A DNA stretch of 64,000 nt from Paraescarpia echinospica. Its lineage: Eukaryota > Annelida > Polychaeta > Sabellida > Siboglinidae. The notes below the pieces were generated by a model, which made no database searches, was not told the origin of the DNA, and worked only from the letters and a program-made list of their open reading frames with translations. The position numbers and the translations under genes were made by a program. The stretch is taken from assembly GCA_020002185.1 (NCBI GenBank), contig CM034536.1, positions 11,376,837-11,440,836 of the forward strand. The letters are read 5' to 3'. Below, one piece after another: positions 26,090 through 39,700 of the stretch (its first letter is position 1; the number at the start of each line of letters is the position of its first letter).

Positions 26090-28886
26090 CTGGAAAACTG
26101 TTCTGAATCAGGATATAAATGCATTTGTTTAAATGCAAGGAGCATAGTAAACAAAAGAAGTGAACTAAACATTATGGTAGAAGATATTGACCCTCACATA
26201 ATAGGTATAACTGAATCGTGGGCCACCACTGATATATCAGATGCCGAATTGGGACTAACAGGATATGTAATGTTTAGGAAAGATAGAATAGGAAGAAAGG
26301 GAGGTGGAGTTATTTTATATATTAAAGAATCTATCCAGGCTTATGAAATAAAATTAGAAAGAGAAGCAGATTGCGAAGAAGCTGTTTGGTGTAACATAGT
26401 TACAGGAAACTCAACGTTAACAGTTGGGTTAGTTTATCGAAGTCCAAACATAAGCATAGAAGAGAATGAAAAAATACAAAACGCTATAAGGGAAGTAAGC
26501 AAACGGAACTGTATTATTATGGGGGACTTTAACCATGGGCATATACAATGGAAATCTCTACAGAGTATGGGGAGTGAGGACCACAAGTTTTTAGTTTTAG
26601 TACAAGATAGTTTCCTTTCTCAACATGTGCTAGAACCAACCAGGGGAGAGAATGTGTTAGACTTAGTTTTGTCCTCACAGAAAGAATTAGTTGACAATGT
26701 CAAGATATGTGAGCCACTGGGGAGTAGTGATCACAACCAGATACATTTTACCATCAAAGTAAAATCAGAAAGGAATAGTAAAAAGCAGTATAGGAGAAAT
26801 TTCCACAAAGGAAGGTATAAGGACATGAGGAAATATTTAGCAAAGATAGACTGGAATAACACACTGAAGAATAAGACAGCAACCGAATGCTGGAATATCT
26901 TAAATAGTGAAATTAAGTGCATAGTCGATAAATTTGTACCTTTCAAAAAACAAGGGAAACGGTCTAAAAGAAACACTTATCGAAAGAAGCCATTAGAAAA
27001 ATTAAGTATAAACAAATGATGTGGAAGTCATATAGATGTACTGGAAATGATGAAGACTACAACATTTATAAAGAAGCACTTAATCAAGCTACAGCTGAAA
27101 TTAGAAATTCAAAGAGAAGCTATGAAATAAAATTAGCTAGTAATATAAAACATGACAGTAAGAGTTTTTATGCGTATATTCGAAGCAAACAGAAAGTTCA
27201 GGATAAGGTCGGTCCTCTAGAAGATAGTGCTGGAAATACAATATCAGAGGGATTCTTAATGGCAGAAGACCTGAATGAGTATTTTAGTTCAGTGTTTACC
27301 ATGGAAGATATTAGTTCACTGCCAGTACCAGAGGCTAAGTTCAAGGGGCAGATTCAGACTATTTAGGACAGTTAGTTGTAACCTCGGAAATGGTAGCTAA
27401 GAAAATAAGGGCTATGAAGGATAATAAATCACCTGGAGTGGACGGGATTCCGCCCAAACTACTATTGAAAATTGTAGAACAAATTAGCGTACCGCTTGCA
27501 ACAGTTTTCAATTTGTCAATAGAAGAGGGAGTGGTTCCTTTAGAATGGAAAGAGGCAAACATTATACCGTTATTTAAAAAAGGTTCGAGAAACAAGTCAG
27601 AGAACCATAGACCAGTGAGTTTAACATCAGTGATTTGCAAATTATTAGAAAGACTAATTAAAGATCACATGGTGGATTTTCTTGTTAAACATAACTTGAT
27701 AAACCCATCTCAACATGGGTTTTTAAAAGCGAGGTCATGCTTAACAAATATGCTATGTTTTTTGGAAGACATCACTAGGTGGGTAGATGAGGGATCACCA
27801 GTAGATATCATCTATTTAGATTTTCAAAAAGCTTTCGACAAAGTACCACATCAAAGATTACTCCTTAAGCTAAAGGCCCATGGCATAGGGAATGGTATAA
27901 TAAACTGGATAGAAAAATGGTTGAATGACAGAAGACAACGTGTAGTAGTTGATGGGGAGGCTTCAAACTGGAAATCGGTATTGAGTGGGGTACCACAGGG
28001 ATCAGTACTAGGACCTATATTATTCTTAATATATATCAACGATTTGGACGATGATATAACAAGCAAGGTGTTAAAATTTGCGGATGATACAAAAGTGTTT
28101 AGAAGGATTAAAAGTGATGGAGACAGACAGCAGTTACAAGATGATCTTGATAGGTTGATCAAATGGTCTGAAAAGTGGCAAATGCTGTTCAATTTTGGGA
28201 AATGTAAATGCCTCCACACAGGTCATGGGAATGAAGAGGTAAAATATAAAATGGGGGGTACTGTTCTAAGTACTACTGTAAAAGAAAAGGACTTGGGGTT
28301 AACCATTAGTGCTGATATGAAGGTTTCAGAGCAGTGCGGAATTGCAGCGTCAAAGGGAAATCAACTCCTTGGATTAATTAGGCGAAATATAGCGTATAAG
28401 AAAAAAGAATTAATAGTACCGCTGTACAAAACAATAGTGAGGCCTCATTTAGAATATTGTATACAAGCATGGAGGCCATATCGCAAGAAGGACATAGATA
28501 TGCTAGAAAGAGTACAGAGGAGAGCGACTAAAATGATACAAAATCTGAGGGATCTTAGTTACGAAATACGCCTAAAAGAATGTGGTTTAACAACATTAGA
28601 GACCAGGAGATTGAGAGGAGATCACATAGAAGTGTTTAAAATATTGAATGGTTATGAAAATATTGATAGAAACATTTTTTTCTCAGTTAAGAAAAATAGA
28701 AGGACCAGAGGACATGAAGCTACATTAGTAAAGGAGCAGTGTAGATTAGATATAAGAAAGTTCTCATTCTCACAAAGGACTGTAAATGAATGGAACAGAT
28801 TATCTCCTGATTGTGTTGGTGCTAGTAGCGTGAATATGTTTAAAAATAAAATCGACACACACCTTAAAAAGGCGGGATACATGTAG
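26090..28886 (+). pseudogene. CR1-like LINE ORF2: endonuclease and reverse transcriptase, two frameshifts
   Basis: The endonuclease reads in one frame from about 26090 ('CICLNARSIVNKRSEL'; ATG at 26174) to 27019, with 'IIMGDFNHG' and the SDH box ('GSSDHNQI'). The linker is in a second frame (27016-27366). The RT and C-terminal region are in a third (27390-28886), with 'YLDFQKAFDKVPH', 'GVPQGSVLGP' and the catalytic 'KFADDTKVF'. Two single-base-type shifts near 27010 and 27370 break an otherwise well kept ORF2 that would nick target DNA and copy the RNA. Total length and order EN-linker-RT fit CR1/Jockey-group LINEs. Confidence 0.85.
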
Positions 28887-28985
28887 ATAAAAAGTATTGG
28901 ACTCTCGATAAGCCAAAAGGCTTCCTTGTCCACCTGCCATCCAGAGTAATTTTCTGGATGGCAATCTTGTTAAAGTAGATTACAC
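28887..28985 (+). other. LINE 3' UTR with 9-bp hairpin
   Basis: After the ORF2 stop comes about 100 bases with a perfect 9-bp inverted repeat (gccatccag at 28936-28944 and ctggatggc at 28954-28962). Such short 3' stem-loops are commonly recognised by the RT of CR1/L2-type elements. The outer element boundary was not fixed by a target duplication. Confidence 0.5.
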
Positions 28986-28989
28986 ATCG

Positions 28990-29390
28990 TAAAGCCTAAG
29001 GGCATTGATGGAATTCCCATGCTGTGCCTTTTTCTATAGTCCACTGTTCGGACTTCAACATTTCGCTTGGAATCATGACCGTGGCTCTGGGAGGCAGCCA
29101 TGTTTACAATGACGTGTGCGCGTGCACGTTTACCATTGGTCGGTAATCGCGCGAGCCCCGACAATTTGTAGGGGTCCGCAGCACACTAGCAGACAAGACT
29201 CGTCAGTACGTCCTGCGATCTAGCGCTGTCAGACATTATTCGACAAGCGCCGATCGTGTCGGAATTCGCAGCACACTAGCCAAGAAGTGAAGATTATTTG
29301 TTGGACTTCGAAAAACGGCTGTTGTGCTGCGGGCTTAAATCGGCAAATTAGAGCACTGCGTATCGCGTCGTTTTTTCGATGAAAATTCCA
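28990..29390. other. GC-richer intergenic stretch with a short duplicate
   Basis: Richer in CpG than the flanks. The block 'cgcagcacactagc' occurs at about 29178 and 29269. It could be promoter-proximal DNA of a neighbouring gene, but no start or exon is supported. Confidence 0.2.
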
Positions 29391-29679
29391 AGTGAGTTAT
29401 TTGATTCGACTTGTTTACATTTATTTCATAAAATTAATGTACAATTCTGGGTATAAAGTAAAAGAGGTAAGTTTTTATATAGCGCAGTATCCAGTCCTCG
29501 GGAATATGGAAAGTTGTTTCCTAGCACTTATAGTATATCCAATAGCCATTCAGTGCATTCCATTTCATAATTTTATGTTGTTGTATCTACGTACATGTTT
29601 ACGTTGTTGTATGCTCGGAGCTACGCTGCGTCGCTTATTGAATTACTGTGTGCAGCGGTGGTTGGCATTTACAGTTGGT

Positions 29680-29930
29680 GATGCTGAGGATGATGATGAT
29701 GATGATGACCATGAAAACGAAGATGATGATGACGATGTGGAAAATAAAGATAATGATGGCAAAAATGACGACGGTGATGAAAATTTACTAGTGCACGGAT
29801 GTGACAACGGCGATGATGATAATGATGAATATTAACGAAGACGAACTTGACGAGGATGGCAATCAAGGTAATTATGATGAATACTATAATGAAGATGAAA
29901 ATAAAAATATAATCAATCAGCAATTTTAAT
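29680..29930. repeat. GAT-rich low-complexity run
   Basis: Dominated by gatgat and gaaaat units. A plus-strand frame translates to mostly Asp/Glu/Asn and a minus-strand one to mostly His/Ile. No support for a gene. From 29940 to 30640 several short frames exist but none is convincing. Confidence 0.6.
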
Positions 29931-30653
29931 TATATATACCAGGGTACATATATATATATATATGGCAACAACACTACTCAATGTGTCGTCAACATTGTCG
30001 AATCGATTTCGGCGGTTGAGGAAGCGGGAGAATCAGTCTTACCAGGTGGTTGGATGTTAGCGCGATGGCGCGATGAGATGGAGCGAAGGCTGGAAGTTAT
30101 GCAAAGACCACCACCTTGGCGCCGTCGATGTATCGCACTGTAGTTTTGGAACGACGCTATGCTGATGAATTGGTGCTACCACGCCATCATTCCATGGCGT
30201 TGCGTCATCGCGTAATCGTAATACACCATCATCTCGCAGCAGATGTTATTTCGAGAATTTGCATTGTCTATGGATTGGAATGGTGCAGATTTTGTTGCGA
30301 TAAATTACAGTGTCTATGTTGTATATCTACGTCATATGACATATTAGTTTCCGTACATTGGTGGAATACACATGTAAGTGCACATGCAATCAAATACTCC
30401 TGTCTAGCCGGCTGAGTTTAGCTTGCACCGTTGCTATGATAATACACCGTCAAGTGTGTCGGATCAGTAACTGCTATTCCATAATTCATCAACTGTCTGC
30501 GTCACTGTTGGTGTCCGTTACCAGTTCGACTTTACGAGTAAGACTCAGACGAACATGAGCTAACTGTCTACGTTTTTCACAGCTGTCTCTGATTTTATGT
30601 GGTTGTCGTAATCCGCTGCTCCGTCTGGTTCAAGCTCTTCGGCCGACACAACC

Positions 30654-30718
30654 ATGTTGCGACTAGTTGTCGCTGTTTCAACCGTTGGCTACACGATACT
30701 CTTGTGCTGTCAGATAGC
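30654..30718 (+). CDS. Candidate first exon of the paraoxonase gene (hydrophobic N-terminus)
   Basis: ATG at 30654 followed by 'MLRLVVAVSTVGYTILLCC', a hydrophobic segment like the retained signal/anchor of paraoxonases, ending at a strong donor (gtaagtcc). It ends in phase 2, whereas the next recognised exon (31107) needs phase 1. Either a small exon or an indel lies between, or the true first exon is elsewhere. Confidence 0.5.
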
Positions 30719-33700
30719 GTAAGTCCGTCATAATACTCTGTACATTCTTGTGTGTCTTGGTCATTATGACTGTTCTCCTAGATATATTCGTATTTGTTTC
30801 ACAGCTGACACATCTTACATTAAAACGTTACCTCTGTTTGATGTATCAGCTATGTTAGATATTACGTGAGGAAACCTTTATTAGGACATATTCGGGTCCG
30901 GGAAGATTAGGGTTGTACACAAATTAATAAATTCCCCACATCTGCCAACATAATAACATTTATGCATTTTATATTGCCTAAGTGAATATTGCTTACATTA
31001 ATGTCATAGTTGTGCTTGCAGTTACATCAATTTAGCCTACATCCCAAAGTTTGTTGAGTCAGATTGACATGATATCGGTTTACGGAGTAGCTGTTTTCGT
31101 TTTTAGATGGACATTTTTCTCTCCAAACATGCAATCACCAGCCGGGCCGTTGTATGCTGGTGTCCGGCATTGGTAAGTGTTCATTCACTGCGGCTAGCAC
31201 TTCATCTAACCGGTTTGGTCTAAGAGGTCGTTAAACTATTGCGTAACTTTCCAGGGATAACGGCTTTACCGGATCCATAACGTATTATAGAGTGGTGTTG
31301 TCTTTATACAAGACGACATCTTGCTTTGAAACTCATTTGTTTCGCACGATAAGTCCACCCCATTGTTGTCCTGTGGTTGACAATATTCTAACATATATAT
31401 CTTATTTAATTAATACCATTGTGGACAACAAAGTCTTGAGTTTTTTATTGATAACTTTATCCCATATTATTGGTATTATTAGTAGTATAGTAGTAGTAGT
31501 AGTAGTAGTAATAACAGTAGTAGTAGTAGTAATAATAATAGTAGTAGTAGTAGTAGTAGCAGCAGCAGCAGTAGTAGTAGTAGTAGTAACAGTGGTGGTC
31601 GTAGTGGTGGTGAAGGCAGTAGTGGTAGTAATAGTAATAGTAGTAGCAGCAGTAGCAGTAGTAGTAATAGTAGTAGTAGTAGTAATAGTAGTAGCAGCAG
31701 TAGCAGTAGTAGTAGTAGTAGTAGTAACTAAGGTTCCATTCAAGCTCATGGCCAACAAGTGCGACGCAGAATAAATGTCAGTAATAGAAAGTGGATCTAG
31801 CATTTTGCATTTGGATAATTTAAATGTCAACGTTATATTTGAACTTATTGCATATTTATTATGAAGAGGAAGCGCGCCACTGTAGATAACAACATAAACT
31901 TTTATGTGTTGTTTTGGCGGCGTTTGAGATGTTGCTAGATATTATTTTCTGTGTAAGCGTCGTATCAAACGTAATACTGTTCGACAGTTCCTATTTTATT
32001 TCGTGGTAGTCTTACTTGGTATTTCCTGTATCATTATGTGGTCGTGTCGTGCCTGCTAGATCACTGCTCAGAAGACACCCAAGTGCTACCAAATGGATTG
32101 GCCTTTGTCACATCAGTAAGTAGTGGTGACCGTTTATATTACTTGTCATTATATATATATATATATAGTGTGTGTGTGCGGACGCATTTATGTATGCGTT
32201 TGTGTGCGTGAGTATTTTTGTGTGTGTGCTTATATTAACCATTACTTTATGGGTTTATGGGTATTGTAAAGTAACATAATTTATACGATTACCACAATAG
32301 TGGTGGTGATGATGGTGACGATAATGGTGATGTGTGTTGACGACTATGATTGTTGTCACGATGGTGGTGATGATAGTGACAATAGTGGTGCATCTACTAT
32401 TTTGCCTGTGGTCACGATAGTGGTGATGACGGTGACGCCAATGATCACGATATTAACGATAATAAAGATGATAATGTCCACAACTATAGAATATATTAAA
32501 TTTGGTTGTTATATACCTGCAATATGCATCAGGCGAAGCGATAAGACCTTTATATGTTGACCATGATATTGACCATTCAACGCGTTTGTGACCCATATCG
32601 GCTAACGCGACATCAATATGTCTTATATGGGTATTTAAGCGGTTTCACCGTGAGACGCGCACGGACACACTCATATTCATATGCATGCACGCAAACAAAG
32701 CATACACGCACACCTGCGCACATTCACATATGCAAATACTCCTACACGCCGACAAGCAGATACGCAAACAAGCAGACACGCAAACTCGCAGAAACGCAAA
32801 CACGTACACGCGCACACACACGCACATACGACAGGCCCACAAACGCAAGCACGCACAGGCGCCCACGCGCACATATGCACACGCAATGGTTTTGTACAGT
32901 TTTTAAACAAATATATCTGCGAATTTAAAATTGGCAAATACTCTTCAAATATTTTGTTGCATGCAATCATCCGTTATACCTCGGGTTGTGGCTATCATAT
33001 ATTTCCACAGTTGACAATACTCGTTTGACATATGACGTTAGCATCCCGCAAGTCTAATTTCAAAAGCGATTTATTTGCCATAAGTCGTAACCCAGGCTAT
33101 TAGCCATAATTGGATACAGCAAAATAATGCAGTGGTTTTGCAACTTAAAAAAGCATAACAGTGTAACTATAAATATAACAATCGACTAATAATATATATA
33201 TATATATCCTCTAGTCAAACAGGAGTATATTGCCTCGAATGTAATGTGGTCATCTATACGATTATGTATATATATATATATATATATATATAATCGTACT
33301 TGTTGTTGGTAGGGTGTAGATGCCCACATTACATTCGAGGCAATATACTCCTGTTTGACTTGAGGATGTAGGATACATACATTAGTAAACAGATTTGTTT
33401 TATAAGAAACTGAGATGAAAATAATAGTATTGTATATGTTGCTGGACAGGGCTTGGATCCAAAAACACGGGGCAATATATTCCTGTTTGACTTCAACAAA
33501 CCCAGACGCGGGGCCCACGCACTCGACATTGTAGGAGACCTCGACAGAGTCACATTCTCTCCTCACGGTCTCAGCCTTTGGAAAGACACCAATCGCAGTT
33601 TGGTCTCTTACAGGACATGATGGTTTTAATAATAATTTCTCATCGAAATCCGCCATTCAATCTGCGTTGTTTCAAAAGAACATAGTCTGTTCCTAGTTGT

Positions 33701-36700
33701 TCATCTCTTAATTAAAGCAATGTTCTTGAGACTATACTAACTATGTTGAAGGTATCCTGTCCGCCACATTGTGTTTAGTAAGCCCGTAACAACGATCGCA
33801 ATTTGGAAGCACGACCACGGGTGCATGTTCAAATAGTAAACAAAACATCTTGTTTCAAAATAACCTTCATTGTTAATACAGCCGATTCGGGCTGAGTTAA
33901 CTGCTATACCCCTTTATGTTCAATGATGCTCACTTACCCACGGTCAACCCAGTAGACTTCCAGATAGAAATTACTAAGCCCGCTAATTCCGGGTAGAAGA
34001 TCGGATTACGTCCCTTTAAAGACTAAGCGAAATGAACATGTTTATTCCCAATCTGAATTAAATATACTCTAAAATAGTGTCCTGATATTCAACTATTTGT
34101 TAACACCCTTTGTCACAGTGTTCAAGGCTCTTTTGGTCGCGCTTTTCTGTACATTTTCTGCACAGTTTATTGCGACATCTAGCGTTCGAGGTGATGTCTT
34201 CGCTGGTAGCACCGCTAGAATTTAGCACGGCGCGCTTCAATGCGGGTTGGTGTTTCAGGTCTTATAAACTTGTAGATAAGATTAGTATCTTTACTGTGAT
34301 ATCAATATATATTAAATTCCGCGATTGCAATTTCATGTACACTCTGAAAAAACAAGCCGCACCACAGCTCGCCGTGCTAGAAGATAGGGTGCGCTCAGCG
34401 GCATTGACCGTGGTGACGTCAGCAATATCCGATGGGCTGGTTGCTTTGTGACATGCAAATTAGCATGTTTGAGCCGACATAATGACATGAGTTCGCAACG
34501 TTTACGAATACGTTTCAAAGAAATTAAACATGTCATTTCACTCTGTTTTCACTCATTTTTCTCAGTATTATAAACTATATAGGAACAGTTGTTTATGTGC
34601 ACGTCTTAACTAGGTGGCTCACAAATAATGGATTAGCACATTATGTCACTCAGCATGTGGGCGGATCAAAACGTACATTATGTATTAATAGTTGTGATGT
34701 ATGACATTTTTTCAGACGTAGTATTCATATTTGTTGTCAGTCATAATGGAAACAACAAAGAAACTGTGGAGAAGTTTCGTTTCGACGCGAAGAGAAGAAA
34801 GTTGCACCACGTGAGAACGTATCAGGATGACCGGACATTTATTCAGTAAGTGTTTCTAAGTATATATATAATATGAATTGACGCCGCATGAGCTATTCGA
34901 TATAACGTCATTTGTCAACAGATTGGATACGCTCATATACATGTCATAGAATGGTTAAAATTGTTTTCAGGTTACTGTTGTATTTCATGCTCCCAAATAC
35001 CCCTGGTCATTTCTTGTCTTGTATAGGGTTACAAATATTTATTTCACTTTGATCACTACCTGATACAATGAAAATAATCTGATGTATGTCATGCTCTCAA
35101 ATAGTCCTGTTCTTTTTTGGAATAGGGTTAGGGAAAAAATACAATATTTACAGCGACAACTAACATTCTCAGGACAAAAAGGCAACAATCATTAGCATAC
35201 TCAACACAAGAAGGTTGCGATCAGCTGTAGCACAACCCCAGTTACAATACCATGCTACGAAGTTCAAGTTATTATGTTAGGGGTACAATTATAATATGTA
35301 TTTCAATCTGTACTCTATCTAATATAATACAAATGGTGTATATAATAGATACGTGAACATTTCGTGAACAAACAATGGTTTATACAATTGAAATTAACAT
35401 ATACAGTTGAGCCTCACTAATACGTTCACCTTTGTGACTTGACGAACGTGATCTGAATAGCGAGGTGACCGTATTAGTGGGACTAATATCTTATATTTTA
35501 CCATATGAGATTCAATGACCTCGTGATGACGGGTGAAGACAGTTTCTACTTCACCAACTTCTTCAAATTCGATTTCAAAAAGGAGTTGACTCGTCGTCTT
35601 CGGCTTGGCAATGTCGGGTTCTACGACGGCACCAGGGGGCGTATTATGCTAAAGGGAGGTTTTATTCCGAACGGCATAAACATATCTCCAAATGGCAGGT
35701 AGGTGTAGTTTATTATATTGTGCATGCGATCTCTTGATACAGGTGTAACACTAGAGAAACCCTGGATTCGGTGCCATTTGCGAAAAAATATGTCCCGTGA
35801 ACACACCCAACGTAGGTATGTTTAAATGCCATTCTGAATGACAAAGATCACATGCTGCCGACACTTCCAGAGACATGTCACATATGCCAATGTTCTCAGT
35901 TAAGCCAAATGTTACGACGTATTGTGGGATGTATATTAAAAAATAATATATTGTTTTCAATGTGTTGTTTAGTAAACCCATGATAATTGAAACAATACAG
36001 AACAACGAAGAATATTGTCAGAGGATAAATGTTTGAATTAACGTTCAAATGGTTACAACAAAATCTAAAGGAAGCATAGAACGTAAAAAGTGTATTTTTG
36101 ACTGGCGTTACATTACAATCAATGTAGCACGTTTCCAATGTTAGTCGACCTTTGGTATTAACATTCCGATTGAGTGGCGTCATTTACCCATTCCTACACC
36201 ACATTAACCCCGCCAGGTTTTCGCCGGATTATAACTACGATGCCAGTAGCTGTACTTCGACTGTTACACGTGCATCATTCGATGTGTTTCGTGTATGATG
36301 AACACATAGCACAATGTCAGACATATTTCAAAAGACCTAAAACACATTCATATAAGTCGGGCCGTAATGCTCCAAAATAATCCGTTTAAAACGTCACGAC
36401 CACGGCGGTTAAAGAGGATGTGGTAAAAATGAACATGTTGAAGTATCCCTGGACATTTTGAGGTTTCTCGCACAGATCTACATTGGTTTAGGTCGTAATA
36501 TTTTTTCAGACGGCCACCAAATCAGTAATATGTCTGGCTCATTATATTTTACACAGTGTCTTCCATACGGAGTTGCACGGGATCCGTCCTTGGTCCTGTA
36601 CTGCTTAGCTTATATTAGCGACACAGCACTGAAACTGCTTTAATGAGAGTGCAGCACGATATCACCAGTTACATGGCAGACTCCAGGGGTGTCCTTCTGG

Positions 36701-39700
36701 ATCTCCTGGATTTTTCTTCTGCTTTCGATACGATCGATGCTGCTATCCTACTAAAGACTATGCATAGCCACCTGGGAATATCTGGCGCGGCACTTGCACG
36801 GTTCGGTTCGTACATGTGGGATCGTACACAGCGTCTGCGGATTGGGGTGGATGCATCAGAAGAACGCCCTGTGAGATACGGTGTTCCACAGGGCTCGGTG
36901 TTGGGTCCGTTGTTGTTCACTGTGTACACAGCACCAATGCAGGACATACTAACGAAGCACTCTGTAGAATATCATAAATTTGCTGATGATCTTCAGATAT
37001 ACACATCCTACTGTCCTCACATATCTGGTGACTTGGAGTGCGCTGTTCAGAAACTTAGTGACTGCATCAGTGAAGTCAAATGTTGGATGGTTATGCATAA
37101 ACTCAAGCTAAACGACACTAAGACTGAATTTATGGTGGCCCTCAGTCCCTATCATCTAAAGAAATTTGGACTTCCAGAGTACCTCGTTGTTGGTGGAGTC
37201 AACATAAAACCTGTTGTCTCTGTCAGGAATTTGGGAGCTCACTTTGACACTCACATGAGCATGAAACAGCATGTTGATGCTGTTTGCAAGAAGTGTAACT
37301 ACCATCTGAGACGTATTAGCTCCATCAGGGCCTATATCACGAAGCCTGTCCGCCATTCATTGGTCATTGCGTTGGTTGTTTCAAGCTTAGATTACTGCAA
37401 CGCTCTGCTGCTGGACCTAACCGAACTTCACTTAGCACGTCTCCAGAAGATACACAATAGGGCAGCCCGCCTAGTTGTCCTCACACCTATATCTTCACAC
37501 ATCACGCCAGTACTGGCGCTTCTGCACTGGTTGCCAGTCAGACAACGCATTGTGTTTAAAGTACTTGTGTATATTTACAAGGTGCTCCATGGTTTGGCAC
37601 CGAAGTACCTTGCACATCTACTACATCCACGAACTCGCAACCCTCGTCTTCGGCAGCTTTATGACCATCTTCAGCTTGCAGTTCCACGAGCATCAAAATC
37701 CATCGGCAAGCGAGCGTTTGGCATAACTGGTCCGGCCAAATGGAACGAACTGCCACTGACTCTACGAGATGCTCCGTCTGTGTTTTTATTTAAATGTCAC
37801 CTGAAGATATATTTATTTAAACAAACGTATGGTGGACAATAGCAAGATTTATTTTACAGGACGTTTTAGTGACTCTTGTTAATTTATTAATATATTTTTT
37901 ATTTTGTAAATTAATTAATGTATAACTAATTTATATATTATTTTAATTGTTTTTATAATGTTTCTATATTGTGAACGCATTGATTAACTATTAGTTAGAG
38001 ATCGCGCGGTAAAAGAACCTTTATTATTATTATTATACTTTACGTTTCTTAGTTGGAACGTTAATGAACAACATCATTCATCACACGTAGGCTGACGACA
38101 CATAGGTTTACATATCACTTTCACCAACACACACCTCATTGACGTCGTATTGGGAATGGAAACAACATGGAAATGGAAACAAATGTGAGGCTAAATCCAA
38201 CTTTATAAAATGACGTAATTATTAATCACAAAAACAACAACAACGAAACAGGGTTCTGAACTACATCTCGGGTAAATTGCTTGGTATTGATTTATCACCA
38301 TCATTTACCATTTATGATATGGGCGTTGTCTTTGACAGTGACTTCAGCTACCACGTGTTTGTTTGAAATTGCATTCTATCCTACACGTAGACGGTTCCTT
38401 GCTCCATTGAAGGCTCTTGTGGATCCTTGTTCACGGTTTTGCTTAATGATCCTTGTATGTTACGCGTAATACCTCAGGTCTCTGAGGTTGTAGACGCTAT
38501 ATATTAGGTTATAATTGCTCCGTTTTCATACGAACTATTTAGCAGATGCGTAATTTGATTGAGAGGTGCAATACAAGGTTTTATGCCATAATGTGATTCG
38601 TGCCATATTGTAGATACCTGTACTTGACAGAGTTTGGTGGCGAAAGGTTGAGTATCTACGCCCGGAATTGGAACAAGTTGCAATTGCTGCAGGTAAGGTA
38701 GTGTGCTTAGTATTACAGAAACACAGGTTACGCTTTCTTAAGGTGACCAATGTTTGCTTCGGAGACAAATTTAAAAATATATATTTCAGATAATGTCTAG
38801 TGTCTAGACAGTTCTAGTGTCTTTATTCCACTATGTACGTTTGCGAATATTAGCGAATATACATCAGACGAGGAGGATTTGTAACTAAGACAATGTGTGG
38901 TTATCTCGTTCGCTCTACTGTATAGTGTGAAATATGAATACAGGCAATAAAGAGGCATTTTATCATTTCACAAAATTACAGTTACAACAAACGACGCCAA
39001 AACCAAACAGATAGGAAGCCACCCGTTTTATGTTGATAATCCAAATATTATTCATTTATGTGTAACCGACCTTTAATATATAATTGGTTAGGTTGTGTTT
39101 AAACATAGTACCGCTCCAAACAATTGAAGACATTATTATGCAATTAATTTATATAATCCATTGTGAAAAGAAATATGTTATTATTGTTCTTTTGTCTAAT
39201 GTCACATCTTCAAAAAGTGATAATGCGATACTACTGTACACATATTATGTGTGTCAATATTGATACACATCTAACGAGAATCAGTTGTTGTGTAAGTATT
39301 CATAATTCTATGTAGCGTTATATCCTTCTTACGATATGGCTTCCAAGGAAGCATACATTATAATCTAAGCCTCATCTTCACCACTGGTCGGCCAGGGCCG
39401 GAGCATAGATAAGACCTTTCATGTGGATCGAGCGTACATTAGATATGGGATGGAAGGTCGGCCACGACAACATCAGTGTTTTCGACGATCAGATTATTGT
39501 TTATTTTTTGATTTCTTCAGTTCTTTGTTTCCACGAGTGGGGTTTCACATGATGAATATTGACTTTGGTTCTTTTGTGTTATGATAACAGTGATCAATTA
39601 GTTGCTAGTTGTTGACGCCTAATGCGCACCTTTTTCGTCTGTTTCGTGAACAATCCATAACGTTCTTGTTTGTTTAGGCTATTGCTCATGTAGATATTTA

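Noticed and set aside
29392..29835. 147-codon frame with an Asp-rich tail
   Set aside because: GAT-repeat composition with no domain or splice support.
31292..31774. 160-codon Val-rich frame
   Set aside because: Trinucleotide microsatellite.
33186..33656. 156-codon minus-strand frame
   Set aside because: Antisense to paraoxonase exon 4 and the TA-rich inverted repeat.
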